Assembly (NCBI RefSeq): GCF_003129485.1
Contig: NZ_QFFG01000005.1
Location: forward strand, 124,001-188,000
DNA length: 64,000 nt
Source of the DNA: Polaribacter aquimarinus
GTDB taxonomy: Bacteria; Bacteroidota; Bacteroidia; Flavobacteriales; Flavobacteriaceae
Direction: 5' to 3'
Each line of letters starts with the position of its first letter. Position 1 is the stretch's first letter. A program made the position numbers and the translations under genes. Of the stretch, positions 8,515-17,440 are shown one piece after another. Below the pieces are notes generated by a model, which saw only the letters and a list, made by a program, of their open reading frames with translations, made no database searches and was not told where the DNA came from.

Positions 8515-10293
8515 ATGGATTTCAAAACAAACAGAATTATTCTAGCATTAATGTTATTTGCATTTTTGCCTACTAGTGCTCAATCTTTTTTAAAGAAAAA
8601 AGAGAAGAAAGCATATGAATGCGGTTATGTTCATAAAGAGAGCTTTTTTAATAAGCTAAAACCAATGAAGTTAATCTCTAAAGTTACTGGAGGTTTAATA
8701 AAAGCGAAACCAAAATCAGATTTAAATGATGTTGCCTTGGCAGTTGGTTACGCTTCTAGTTTAATACCAAAAAGTCAGTTAGATTTTGCTACTAAAACTC
8801 CAGGTTGGGAAACTTGCGGAGATGGAGTTTCGGTATATTTTTTAAATAAAACAGGTATTGGTTTAACAGATACAGACGGAGAAGTAAAACTTAATGGGGC
8901 TAAACTTGAAAAAGCAGGAATGGGAACTTATTTTCAAGGTTTTTCAGCTGATAAAAGAGGAACTCAAATAATAGAAGTTACAAGTTCTAATGGAGATAAA
9001 GTTTTGGTAAATATTGAACCAGCAAAACCTTTAGAAATAATATCGGTAAATGGTGTTGAAAAAGGAGGAGATATTATTATTGATGGAACTAAAGATGTTG
9101 TAATTGAATTAAAAGGAGGTGATGCAGACCCAGATTCAGAATTATTTGTAGAGATGATTATTAGTGCAATGAGTTTAAAAGTTCAGACACATTTGTATCC
9201 TTCTAAAGCTGTGAATAGAATAGTAATACCAAAAGAATCTTTTAAGAACTTTGAGAACTCTCCTTTACCAATAATTAAGAAAAATACATTATCTGTAACT
9301 AGGGTAAAAAACGAGATGCTATACAATACAGCAGCTGGTGTTATTCAAAAAACAGCAACTTTTTCTGACTTTGTTCCTTTTTTAGCGAAGGGAGATATTG
9401 CAGGAGGAAGTTTAATTGGTAATTCATTTAGTAAGGATAAAAACACAAAAGCTTCTGGGAAATTTAAAACTGTAGAAGGTGAATATAATGTTAATATAAA
9501 CAAAGGTAATCCTTACACACATCCTCCAATGGATAAAATGAAAAATGTTGGTGTTTCATCTTTCGTGGTAAGAGGAAATTTATACAAAGGTAAAACAACA
9601 ACTTCTACGAAAACAACCTATGGATTTCAAACCAAAACAATAACCACAACCAAAACTACCATAAAAAAATGGTTTCCGAAGTTAACAGATGATAATTGGC
9701 AAGCCTTTGTTAATAATTTATATGATCAGTTTAAAAATAAATTAATTGGAATGGGAGTGAATGTTGTTTCTGTGGATGATGTGTTAAAAACAAAGGCATA
9801 TGCAGGTATGAAACCTATTACAGATACAGTTACAGCAACGTTTATAGAAAAAGGAGCTTATGGTACAAAAAGATTGATAAAAACTGGAACTATAGATTAT
9901 TTAAAAGATATAAAAACTACTTTTCCAGCAGATAGAACTAACGAAAAAATAATTCAAGAATTAAATTTAGATGGTTTAATTGCGGTAACGATTGATTTAG
10001 ATTTCGATTTAGAAAGCGAAGGATTAAATCCTGTTGTAAAAATTACAGCATTTTCTCCAAATGTTACTTATAGAATGCCTGGTAAATATTTCGAAATGAA
10101 TTTTTCGACAAAAGCAAAATCCTTAAAAGAAGCAGGTAAATATAATAGTTCAGTAGGAGGTCCAGAACAAGCAATTTTTAAAATTATAAAAGGAGAGGAA
10201 TTCCTTAATGCATTTCAGTTAGCAATAGAAGTATTAAAAAAAGGAGAAAAAGAAAACTCAGCATATCATAAAATATGGAAAGATAGAATGTAG
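8515..10293 (+). CDS. Hypothetical secreted protein, 592 aa
   Basis: I do not recognise this protein. It starts with a plausible signal peptide (residues ~8-24, ending FLPTSAQS) and has no later membrane helix and no T9SS tail, so it is probably periplasmic or outer-membrane associated. Two Cys occur in the N-terminal part (YECGY, WETCGDG). A Thr/Lys-rich stretch lies at residues ~358-384 (motif TKTITTTKTTIKK). The C-terminal third is mixed alpha/beta. A TATTTTTG box at 8475-8482 fits the -7 consensus, and a hairpin terminator follows at 10327, so it may be a single-gene unit. It sits between two large surface proteins on the same strand; a shared role is inference only. Confidence 0.75.
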   Translation: MDFKTNRIILALMLFAFLPTSAQSFLKKKEKKAYECGYVHKESFFNKLKPMKLISKVTGGLIKAKPKSDLNDVALAVGYASSLIPKSQLDFATKTPGWETCGDGVSVYFLNKTGIGLTDTDGEVKLNGAKLEKAGMGTYFQGFSADKRGTQIIEVTSSNGDKVLVNIEPAKPLEIISVNGVEKGGDIIIDGTKDVVIELKGGDADPDSELFVEMIISAMSLKVQTHLYPSKAVNRIVIPKESFKNFENSPLPIIKKNTLSVTRVKNEMLYNTAAGVIQKTATFSDFVPFLAKGDIAGGSLIGNSFSKDKNTKASGKFKTVEGEYNVNINKGNPYTHPPMDKMKNVGVSSFVVRGNLYKGKTTTSTKTTYGFQTKTITTTKTTIKKWFPKLTDDNWQAFVNNLYDQFKNKLIGMGVNVVSVDDVLKTKAYAGMKPITDTVTATFIEKGAYGTKRLIKTGTIDYLKDIKTTFPADRTNEKIIQELNLDGLIAVTIDLDFDLESEGLNPVVKITAFSPNVTYRMPGKYFEMNFSTKAKSLKEAGKYNSSVGGPEQAIFKIIKGEEFLNAFQLAIEVLKKGEKENSAYHKIWKDRM

Positions 10294-10326
10294 AATTAGT
10301 AAAAAGAAAAAGTATTCCCCCAAGAA

Positions 10327-10350
10327 AAGCATCCAAGTTTGGATGTTTTT
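10327..10350 (+). terminator. Rho-independent terminator
   Basis: The inverted repeat GCATCCA-AG-TTTGGATG followed by TTTTT lies 34 bases after the stop of the 592-aa protein gene. The stem is short and the loop tight. Confidence 0.65.
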
Positions 10351-10491
10351 CTGTTTTAAAAGTATAACCATAATTGTCATTTGTACATTTTTTTAAGCTA
10401 TTTATACAAGATTTATACTACAATGCTATTTAAAAAGAAAAAATGAATTCAATTTTTAGTACATTTAAGAAGAAAAATATAAACTAGCAAA

Positions 10492-13452
10492 ATGAAATTT
10501 AGCTTTACTATATTGTCATTGTTTTTTATTGTAGCAATCTATGGGCAAACAGGACCAGGAGGAGTGGGTACTATAGACGGAACATCGTCCTTAAAAATTT
10601 GGCTGAGAGCAGACGATTTAGATGCAGATAATGATATTACAGATAATCCTGCAGATGGAACATCAGTATCTACATGGTCTGATTATAGTGGAAATGGAAA
10701 TAACTTTACCCAATCTGGCGCAAATAGACCTACTTATTCTATAGGTACTTTTAAAGCTGTAAATTTTGATGCAAGTGCAGCTACTGTGCAATATATGAAT
10801 GCAACAAGTACCGGTTCTTACAGTAATTCTAGTGCTTTTTTTGTTTCTAATCCTGTTAATGTAAGTAATTCGCACACATTGTTTAATGGTTCTTCTACAT
10901 CTTTAAGAATGGAGCAATGGAACAATACCAATAGAGTAGGTTTTACAAGATACGGAGTGGCAGATTATTCATCTAGTTTATCAACACCTTTTGGGTCAAA
11001 TTCGATCATACAATTCCATAAATCTTCTGGTTCATCAACCTTAAATGTTAGAAGAAATAATGGAAATAATAATGTAAATATAGGCTCTACAACAGCAGGT
11101 ATTCCTTATGACGCCATTGGAAGAAATACAGCTGGAACTGATGATGCAACAGGAGATTTTTTTGAAGTAATTCTCTTTAATAGTAGAGTTAACAATGCAC
11201 AAAGAATTATTATTCAGAATTATTTAAGTGCTAAATATGGCAATATTTCTATTTCTCAAAACTATTATAATGAAGACAATGCAGCAAATGGTAATTTTGA
11301 TTACAAAGTAGCAGGAATTGGTAGAACAAATGCATCAAATATTCATTCAGATTCTCAAGGTACTGGTATTATTAGAATTAACAATCCATCAAGTTTAGGG
11401 AATAATGATTTTTTATTTTGGGGAGAAGATGTAGAGGATGCTGACTATACTTTTTCTGAGTCGGCATCTAATAATTATATATCTAGAATTGACACAAAGT
11501 GGAGGGTCAGCGAAAGAAATAATGTAGGTACAGTAACAGTAAGTGTTAATGCTTCTGATATCAATTTTAATGATACTGATGGATGTAATCAATTGCAATT
11601 AGTTGTAGATAACAATAGCGATTTTTCATCTCCAACATCAACCTACACTTTTACTTTAGGAAGTGGGGTTTATACTGCAACAGGGGTTAATTTTACCAAT
11701 AACGATTACTTTACCTTGCAATATACAGATGTTATTGTTTTAGACGGCTCTACAGCTTATAATGGTTCTGGTACTGCTAATAAACCCAATACCTCAGATG
11801 ATTGTTATAAATTATTCGTAAAAAGTAATACTTTAACGTTATCAGAAGATGCTGATGTTAGGGAGGTTGAAATAGAGTCTGGAGCTATATTAGCAGTAGA
11901 TAGTGGCTATCGTTTAAAAGTTATCAACGGAATAAACAATTCAGGCGAAATACGATTGGTAGGTTCGTCTCAATTAGTCCAAACTCATACAGGGACAGAT
12001 TTAAATACAGGAACAGGAAATTTATTTGTAGATCAAACAGCAAGCACATCATCAGTTTACCATTCTGGTTATTGGACATCACCAGTAAATGAAGGAAGTG
12101 GGGTGTTTACAATAAGTGGTGTTTTAAAAGATGGTACGGTTCCAACAGCGGCAACATCTACAGTTGGAGAAGCTGTAAATATTAATTTTATCTCAGGTTT
12201 TGATGGAGATGCATCTGCTTCTCCCATTGAAATAAGTACAAGATGGTTAGCAAAATTGGTAGATGCATCAGATTGGACTCGTCTAATAGGTTCTGGAGCT
12301 TCGCTTAATATAGGTGAAGGTTGGAATATGAAAAGTATGGGAGCAACTTTTACTTTTAAAGGAAGACCAAATGATGGTACTTATACCATACCTATTAGTC
12401 AAGATAATTTTAGTTTGGTTGGTAACCCATATCCCTCGGCTTTAGATTCAGAAACTTTTATTTCAGATAATACAAGTGCAATAACAGGAACTTTGTATTT
12501 ATACAATAGTTCAAGCGATAATACACATATAAGAAATGCGTATACAGGTACTTATTCTACAATAGTTTCAGGTGTAACTATTGGTGGAGGAAGGTATTTG
12601 CCAATTGGTCAAGCGTTTTTTGTTACAAGAACTGCAGCTGGATCTGGTACTATTACTTTTCAAAATTCTCAAAGATCAATTTTTACACTTTCAGATACTG
12701 CGCCAATAGTAGCGAAAATCGCTATTAAAAAGAAAGGAATAAAATCCAAGTTTGTTACTAATCATAAAGGTTTTCCGATATTGCGTTTAGGATTCAATAT
12801 CAAGACTGATGATAATTATAACTACAATAGACAAATTGCAGCTGCTTTTAGAAAAGGGAAAACCTCGGGATATGAAAACGGTTATGATGGTAAAATGTTT
12901 GATAAAAAACCAAGTGATTTTGCATTTAAAGTAGAAGGAGAAGAAAAGCCTTTTGTAATTTCTACAATGCAAGAGTTTGATGAAAATATTAAAATACCAC
13001 TAATACTAGAAGTCGATAAAAATAGGGAAGTCACCTTTAAAATTGATTTGCTAGAGAATTTTGATGACGTAACAATTTATTTGAATGATAAATTAACAGG
13101 TGAAAAATACGATTTAAGGAAAAGTGATATCAAAATTAATGTTATTCAAGGCAACTATCCAAATCGTTTTTTCGTTTCCTTTAAATATGAGTTTTTAGAA
13201 GATGATGGTTTTGACTTTGTGAAAATGTATCATTCTAAAAAAGAAAATAGCATTATTTTAAGAAAATCAAAACCAATAGAAATTAAAGAATTAAGCATTT
13301 ATAATATTAATGGAAGTGAGGTTTTTAAAATGCATAACTCTAGTTCTAGTAATAAAATAGAGTTTAAGTTACTAAAAGAATTTTCTGCAGGTGTTTATTT
13401 TGTAAAAATAGAATCAGATAAAGGTGTTATTACACAAAAAATAGGGATTTAG
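10492..13452 (+). CDS. Secreted ConA/LamG-like protein with T9SS-type C-terminus
   Basis: A 986-aa secreted protein with signal peptide KFSFTILSLFFIVAIYGQ. Residues ~30-250 look like a concanavalin A/LamG-type domain: LKIWLRADDLDAD, WSDYSGNGNNFTQ and, at its end, GDFFEVILFNSRV with a QNYLSAKYG tail. A long Ser/Thr/Asn-rich middle resembles Bacteroidota surface adhesins. The C-terminal ~60 residues resemble a T9SS sorting domain (LSIYNINGSEVFK, then FSAGVYFVKIESDKG and TQKIGI). They lack the usual YPNP motif at the domain start, so the type A assignment is less certain than for the other cargo. Adhesion or polysaccharide binding at the cell surface is likely but unproven. Confidence 0.85.
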   Translation: MKFSFTILSLFFIVAIYGQTGPGGVGTIDGTSSLKIWLRADDLDADNDITDNPADGTSVSTWSDYSGNGNNFTQSGANRPTYSIGTFKAVNFDASAATVQYMNATSTGSYSNSSAFFVSNPVNVSNSHTLFNGSSTSLRMEQWNNTNRVGFTRYGVADYSSSLSTPFGSNSIIQFHKSSGSSTLNVRRNNGNNNVNIGSTTAGIPYDAIGRNTAGTDDATGDFFEVILFNSRVNNAQRIIIQNYLSAKYGNISISQNYYNEDNAANGNFDYKVAGIGRTNASNIHSDSQGTGIIRINNPSSLGNNDFLFWGEDVEDADYTFSESASNNYISRIDTKWRVSERNNVGTVTVSVNASDINFNDTDGCNQLQLVVDNNSDFSSPTSTYTFTLGSGVYTATGVNFTNNDYFTLQYTDVIVLDGSTAYNGSGTANKPNTSDDCYKLFVKSNTLTLSEDADVREVEIESGAILAVDSGYRLKVINGINNSGEIRLVGSSQLVQTHTGTDLNTGTGNLFVDQTASTSSVYHSGYWTSPVNEGSGVFTISGVLKDGTVPTAATSTVGEAVNINFISGFDGDASASPIEISTRWLAKLVDASDWTRLIGSGASLNIGEGWNMKSMGATFTFKGRPNDGTYTIPISQDNFSLVGNPYPSALDSETFISDNTSAITGTLYLYNSSSDNTHIRNAYTGTYSTIVSGVTIGGGRYLPIGQAFFVTRTAAGSGTITFQNSQRSIFTLSDTAPIVAKIAIKKKGIKSKFVTNHKGFPILRLGFNIKTDDNYNYNRQIAAAFRKGKTSGYENGYDGKMFDKKPSDFAFKVEGEEKPFVISTMQEFDENIKIPLILEVDKNREVTFKIDLLENFDDVTIYLNDKLTGEKYDLRKSDIKINVIQGNYPNRFFVSFKYEFLEDDGFDFVKMYHSKKENSIILRKSKPIEIKELSIYNINGSEVFKMHNSSSSNKIEFKLLKEFSAGVYFVKIESDKGVITQKIGI

Positions 13453-13607
13453 AAACTTTTTTAAAGTTGTAAAAATGTTGAAATTATTGATCAATTAAAA
13501 GTTAATAGAAAAGAAATCTTAATTAATATTTAGGATTTATCTAGTTCTATTTTACTCTTATAGAGGCCAATAATGAAGAGGTTAAAAAGAGTTTTACAAG
13601 TTTTAAT

Positions 13608-13647
13608 ACTCAAAAAGCATCCTAAATTAAGAATGCTTTTTTTGAGT
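13608..13647. terminator. Bidirectional terminator between convergent genes
   Basis: Arms ACTCAAAAAGCAT and ATGCTTTTTTTGAGT enclose a short loop, with A-rich and T-rich flanks on both sides. It sits between the secreted protein gene (+) and sodA (-) and can serve both. The remaining ~195 bases of this gap show no gene. Confidence 0.75.
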
Positions 13648-13687
13648 TTTGTAATAATTATAAAATTGTAAAGTTAAACTATGTTGC

Positions 13688-14296
13688 TTATTTAGCAGCA
13701 GCATACCTTCTTTCAACTTCATTCCAATTGATAACTTTAAAGAAAGCGTCAATATAATCTGGTCTTCTGTTTTGGTAGTTTAAGTAGTAAGCATGTTCCC
13801 ATACATCTAATCCTAAAATTGGAGTTCCGCCACAAGTAACACCTGGCATTAGTGGGTTGTCTTGGTTAGGAGTAGAGCAAACTTCTACTTTTCCTCCTGG
13901 AAGAACACACAACCAAGCCCATCCAGAACCAAATTGAGTTGCAGCAGCATTAGAAAAAGTATCGATAAAAGCTTCTTTAGAACCAAATTCTGCTTCAATA
14001 GCATCTTTTAATTCTCCTGATAAATAACCTCTATCTTCTGGGTTCATTACTGTCCAAAATAAAGAGTGATTGTAAAATCCTCCTCCATTATTTCTTACAG
14101 CACCATTACTCATATCTAAATTTGATAATATGTCTTCGATAGATTTTCCTTCTAATTCAGTTCCAGCAACTGCTCCATTTAACTTTGTTGTATACCCATT
14201 ATGGTGTTTACTATGGTGTATTTCCATAGTTCTTGCATCTATATGTGGTTCTAATGCATCGTAAGCGTATCCTAATTCTGGTAATTGAAAAGCCAT
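13688..14296 (-). CDS. sodA: Superoxide dismutase, Mn-type
   Basis: A 202-aa cytosolic enzyme that converts superoxide to peroxide and oxygen. The metal ligands are visible: H27 (EIHHSKHH), H77 (YNHSLFW), D164 and H168 (DVWEHAYY). The motif NQDNPLMP carries the Gln that marks Mn enzymes (the Q146 position of E. coli SodA), and the end YQNRRPDYI also fits the Mn branch. Metal choice by sequence is not decisive, since cambialistic enzymes exist. Length is normal and there is no signal peptide. The gene stands alone between a terminator and fbp on the same strand. Confidence 0.95.
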   Translation of the reverse strand: MAFQLPELGYAYDALEPHIDARTMEIHHSKHHNGYTTKLNGAVAGTELEGKSIEDILSNLDMSNGAVRNNGGGFYNHSLFWTVMNPEDRGYLSGELKDAIEAEFGSKEAFIDTFSNAAATQFGSGWAWLCVLPGGKVEVCSTPNQDNPLMPGVTCGGTPILGLDVWEHAYYLNYQNRRPDYIDAFFKVINWNEVERRYAAAK

Positions 14297-14406
14297 TTTT
14301 TTGTCTTTTAAATGTTAGTATAATTTTGTTGTTGTAAAATTAAATAATATAGAATTGTTAAACAAAATATTTAGGTTTTGTTAACTTATACTACTATAAG
14401 TAAGAT

Positions 14407-15417
14407 TTATTCTCCGAACTTCTGCATGAATTTTTCCAATTCATCAACCATATTTTTACTTCCACAAATAAAAGGAACTCTCTGGTGTAATTCAGTTGGT
14501 TGAACATCCATAGTTCTTGTGTAACCATCTGAAGATTTTCCATTAGCTTGTTCTGCTAGAAATGCCATTGGGTTACATTCGTAAAGTAAACGTAATTTTC
14601 CATTAGGGTTTCTAGATCCTTTGGGATACATATAAATTCCACCTTTTATCATATTTCTATGAAAATCTGAAACTAAAGAACCAATATATCTACTGGTGTA
14701 AGGTCTATTGCCTTCTTCTTGTTGACAGTATTTGATATATTTTTTAACTCCTAGAGGGAAATCTTGGTAATTACCTTCGTTTACAGAATAAATTGTTCCA
14801 TCTTCGGGGAACTGCATATTTGGATGTGATAAATAAAAAGAACCTATTGCAGGGTTTAACGTAAACCCGTTAACACCATCTCCAGTGGTGTATACTAGCA
14901 TTGTAGAGGTTCCATAAACCACATAACCTGCAGCAACTTGCTCGCTTCCTTTTTGTAAAAAATCTTCTAGTTGAACTGGAGTTCCAGTTGGAGTAACTCT
15001 TCTGTAGATAGAAAAAATTGTTCCTACTGAAACATTTACGTCAATATTAGAAGAACCATCTAAAGGATCAATTAAAACTACGTATTTGTTCTGATGGTTT
15101 TCATCAATACTATTAATAGTTATAAAGCTATCTTCTTCTTCACTAGCAATTCCGCAAACAATATTCCTTCTTGTTAAAGTCTGAATAAATTTATCATTTG
15201 CGTAAACATCCAACTTTTGTTGGTCTTCCCCTTGTATATTGGTATCTCCATGAGCACCAATAATGTCAACTAAACCTGCTTTATTAACTTCGTGATTTAC
15301 TACTTTTGCAGCTAATCTAATAGAGTTTAGAAGGCTAGAAAGTTCTCCTGAACTATATTTAAAAGCATGTTGATGTTCTATAATAAATTCACCTAAAGTT
15401 TGTTTTTTTTCTGTCAT
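14407..15417 (-). CDS. fbp: Fructose-1,6-bisphosphatase class I
   Basis: A 336-aa gluconeogenic enzyme that hydrolyses fructose 1,6-bisphosphate to fructose 6-phosphate. I chose the ATG at 15417 ([11 protein letters not shown]) over a TTG 36 bases upstream because the family starts here. The metal-binding motif [14 protein letters not shown] and the sugar-binding motif [13 protein letters not shown] are intact. It is divergent from the GNAT-lysC block. A 7-bp hairpin (14384-14401) lies just after the stop but lacks a T-run, so termination there is uncertain. Confidence 0.96.
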   Translation of the reverse strand: MTEKKQTLGEFIIEHQHAFKYSSGELSSLLNSIRLAAKVVNHEVNKAGLVDIIGAHGDTNIQGEDQQKLDVYANDKFIQTLTRRNIVCGIASEEEDSFITINSIDENHQNKYVVLIDPLDGSSNIDVNVSVGTIFSIYRRVTPTGTPVQLEDFLQKGSEQVAAGYVVYGTSTMLVYTTGDGVNGFTLNPAIGSFYLSHPNMQFPEDGTIYSVNEGNYQDFPLGVKKYIKYCQQEEGNRPYTSRYIGSLVSDFHRNMIKGGIYMYPKGSRNPNGKLRLLYECNPMAFLAEQANGKSSDGYTRTMDVQPTELHQRVPFICGSKNMVDELEKFMQKFGE

Positions 15418-15555
15418 TTTAGTTAAAATGTTGTTGGTTTTTACAAATATCAACTTTTTTTAAGAACTAGCTATCCTTTTCTGTCTGTTTTACAATCTTT
15501 TTGATTAAAATTTTTAAACAAATAGAAAATAAATGTGTAAAATATTTAAATATTT

Positions 15556-15583
15556 TTGGACGCTACCAAAAGAACTATCTTTG
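15556..15583 (+). promoter_or_regulatory. Bacteroidota promoter for the GNAT gene
   Basis: TTG (15556-15558), 17 bases, then TATCTTTG (15576-15583), matching TTG-N17-23-TAnnTTTG. The predicted start of transcription (~15590) lies 12 bases before the ATG at 15602. This rules out a further-upstream start for the GNAT gene. Confidence 0.6.
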
Positions 15584-15601
15584 ACCAAAATTTTAAATAA
15601 T

Positions 15602-16081
15602 ATGGATTTTTCAATTAGATTAGGAGAGCAAAAAGATATGCAATCTGTATTAGATTTAATTACAGAATTGGCGGTTTTTGAAAAAGAACCAGATGCGGTT
15701 GAAATAACTGTAGATGACTTAATTCAAGATGGCTTTTCTGAGAATCCGAAATTTAAAGTTTTTGTTGCAGAACAAGAAAATGCAATAATTGGAATTGCTT
15801 TGTTTTACGAAAGATTTTCTACATGGAAAGGAAGAACTATTCATTTAGAAGATTTAATTGTTACTAAAAAAAAACAAAAAATAGGAGCTGGAAAAGCATT
15901 ATATACTGCTGTTCTTAAATACGCTCATGATAATAATTTTAATAGAGTTGCTTGGGAAGTTATTGATTGGAATACCAACGCAATTAATTTTTATAAAAGT
16001 ACTGGAGCAACATACTTAAATGATTGGTCTGTTGTGCAAATGAACAAAGAGAATTTAGCAAAATTTATTCAAAATAGTTAA
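15602..16081 (+). CDS. GNAT family N-acetyltransferase (SSAT-like)
   Basis: A 159-aa acetyl-CoA-dependent acetyltransferase. The start at MDFSIRLGEQ is preferred because an in-frame ATG 69 bases upstream lies ahead of the predicted promoter and adds a non-family extension. Motif A is visible as KKKQKIGAGKALY, and motif B as WEVIDWNTNAINFYKSTGA. The pattern FYERFSTWKGRTIHLEDL resembles spermidine/diamine acetyltransferases, so a polyamine or small amine substrate is plausible. Substrates cannot be read from sequence in this superfamily. lysC follows 51 bases later on the same strand. Confidence 0.9.
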   Translation: MDFSIRLGEQKDMQSVLDLITELAVFEKEPDAVEITVDDLIQDGFSENPKFKVFVAEQENAIIGIALFYERFSTWKGRTIHLEDLIVTKKKQKIGAGKALYTAVLKYAHDNNFNRVAWEVIDWNTNAINFYKSTGATYLNDWSVVQMNKENLAKFIQNS

Positions 16082-16086
16082 AAGTT

Positions 16087-16114
16087 GTCACCTTGAGCAA
16101 AGTCGAAAGGTCTA
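16087..16114 (+). repeat. Interspersed ~27-base repeat, diverged copy
   Basis: GTCACCTTGAGCAAAGTCGA followed by AAGGTCT resembles the copies at 22524-22550 and 60104-60130 (consensus GTCATTTCGA-N8-GAGAAATCTT). It lies in the GNAT-lysC gap and is the least conserved of the three. Confidence 0.45.
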
Positions 16115-16132
16115 AGGTTAAATTATACAGAA

Positions 16133-17386
16133 ATGAAAATTTTTAAATTTGGAGGAGCATCTGTAAAAGATGCATCCAGTGTAAAAAATGTTACTCAAAT
16201 TTTACAGAGTGAAGGTTCAGGAAATACGGTGGTAGTAATTTCTGCAATGGGCAAAATTACCAATGCTTTTGAAGAAGTTATTGATGCCTATTATAATAAA
16301 ACAGATGAGTTATCTGATAAACTTGGTGTTGTAGAAGATTTTCATAAAAATTTAATGAATGAATTGTTTGATAAAAACGATACTATATATAAAGAAATAG
16401 ATATCCTTTTAGGAGAACTTAGCTGGTTTTTAGCAAGAAACACTTCTAAAAGATATAATTATGTTTATGATCAAATTATTTGTTTTGGAGAGCTCTTATC
16501 AACTAAAATTGTAAGTGCATATTTAACAAAAATAGGAGTTGATAACAATTGGTTTGATGTACGCAATTACATAAAAACAGATAGTAATTATAGAGATGCA
16601 AAAGTAGATTGGGAGTTAACTCAAGAATTAATTTCAGAAAAAGTAGACACTTCTAAATTAAATATAACACAAGGTTTTATTGCTGCTAATGATACAGAAA
16701 ACACTACTACTTTAGGTAGAGAAGGTTCTGATTATACAGCTGGAATTTTTGCTTACTGTTTAGATGCAGAAAGTGTTACCATTTGGAAAGATGTTCCTGG
16801 AGTTTTAAATGCGGATCCAAGAGTTTTTACAGATACCACTTTACTAGAACAAATTTCTTATGAAGAAGCTATTGAAATGGCTTTTTATGGAGCTTCTGTA
16901 ATTCATCCTAAAACCTTACAACCCCTAGAAAGAAAAGAAATTCCTTTATTGGTTCGTTCTTTTGTAAATCCCAAAGAAACAGGAACTAAAGTTACAAAAG
17001 GGGTTAGATTAGTACCTTATATACCTTGTTTTATTGTGAAGAAAAATCAGATTTTAGTGTCTATTTCTGCTCTCGACTTTTCTTTTATGGTAGAAAATAA
17101 TATTAGTTATATCTTTCAAAAGCTACACGACTATCAGTTAAAAGTAAATTTAATTCAGAATTCAGCCATCAGTTTTTCAGTTTGTATTGATAATAAATTT
17201 AAAAAATTTGATGCTTTTTATGATGAACTAAAAACACAATTTAAAATTGATGTTCAGAAAGAAGTTGATTTATACACAGTTAGACATTTTGACGACGAAG
17301 CAATTTTGAGTATAGAAAATAGAGGAGAATCGCTTTTGACTCAAGTAAATAAAGAAACTTCTCAGATTGTTATAAATCCGAATTAA
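16133..17386 (+). CDS. lysC: Aspartate kinase
   Basis: A 417-aa enzyme that phosphorylates aspartate, the first step toward lysine, threonine, methionine and diaminopimelate. The N-terminal KFGGASV motif binds phosphate. LGREGSDYTA and VTIWKDVPGVLNADPR are the kinase signatures, and MAFYGASVIHPKTLQPL closes the domain. A C-terminal regulatory region (~310-400) resembles an ACT unit. The protein is somewhat shorter than typical monofunctional aspartokinases (~440-450 aa), so allosteric control may be simpler. There is no fused homoserine dehydrogenase. Confidence 0.93.
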   Translation: MKIFKFGGASVKDASSVKNVTQILQSEGSGNTVVVISAMGKITNAFEEVIDAYYNKTDELSDKLGVVEDFHKNLMNELFDKNDTIYKEIDILLGELSWFLARNTSKRYNYVYDQIICFGELLSTKIVSAYLTKIGVDNNWFDVRNYIKTDSNYRDAKVDWELTQELISEKVDTSKLNITQGFIAANDTENTTTLGREGSDYTAGIFAYCLDAESVTIWKDVPGVLNADPRVFTDTTLLEQISYEEAIEMAFYGASVIHPKTLQPLERKEIPLLVRSFVNPKETGTKVTKGVRLVPYIPCFIVKKNQILVSISALDFSFMVENNISYIFQKLHDYQLKVNLIQNSAISFSVCIDNKFKKFDAFYDELKTQFKIDVQKEVDLYTVRHFDDEAILSIENRGESLLTQVNKETSQIVINPN

Positions 17387-17440
17387 AAAAAATAGAATTT
17401 TATTTTTTTGTATGTTTGCTGTTCGCTCTAATAATATTTT

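Noticed and set aside
10492..13452. Glycoside hydrolase call for the LamG-like protein
   Set aside because: A LamG-type fold is suggested, but no catalytic Glu/Asp motif is visible, so only binding is supported.
14384..14401. Terminator after fbp
   Set aside because: A 7-bp AT-rich hairpin is present, but no T-run follows on the minus strand.
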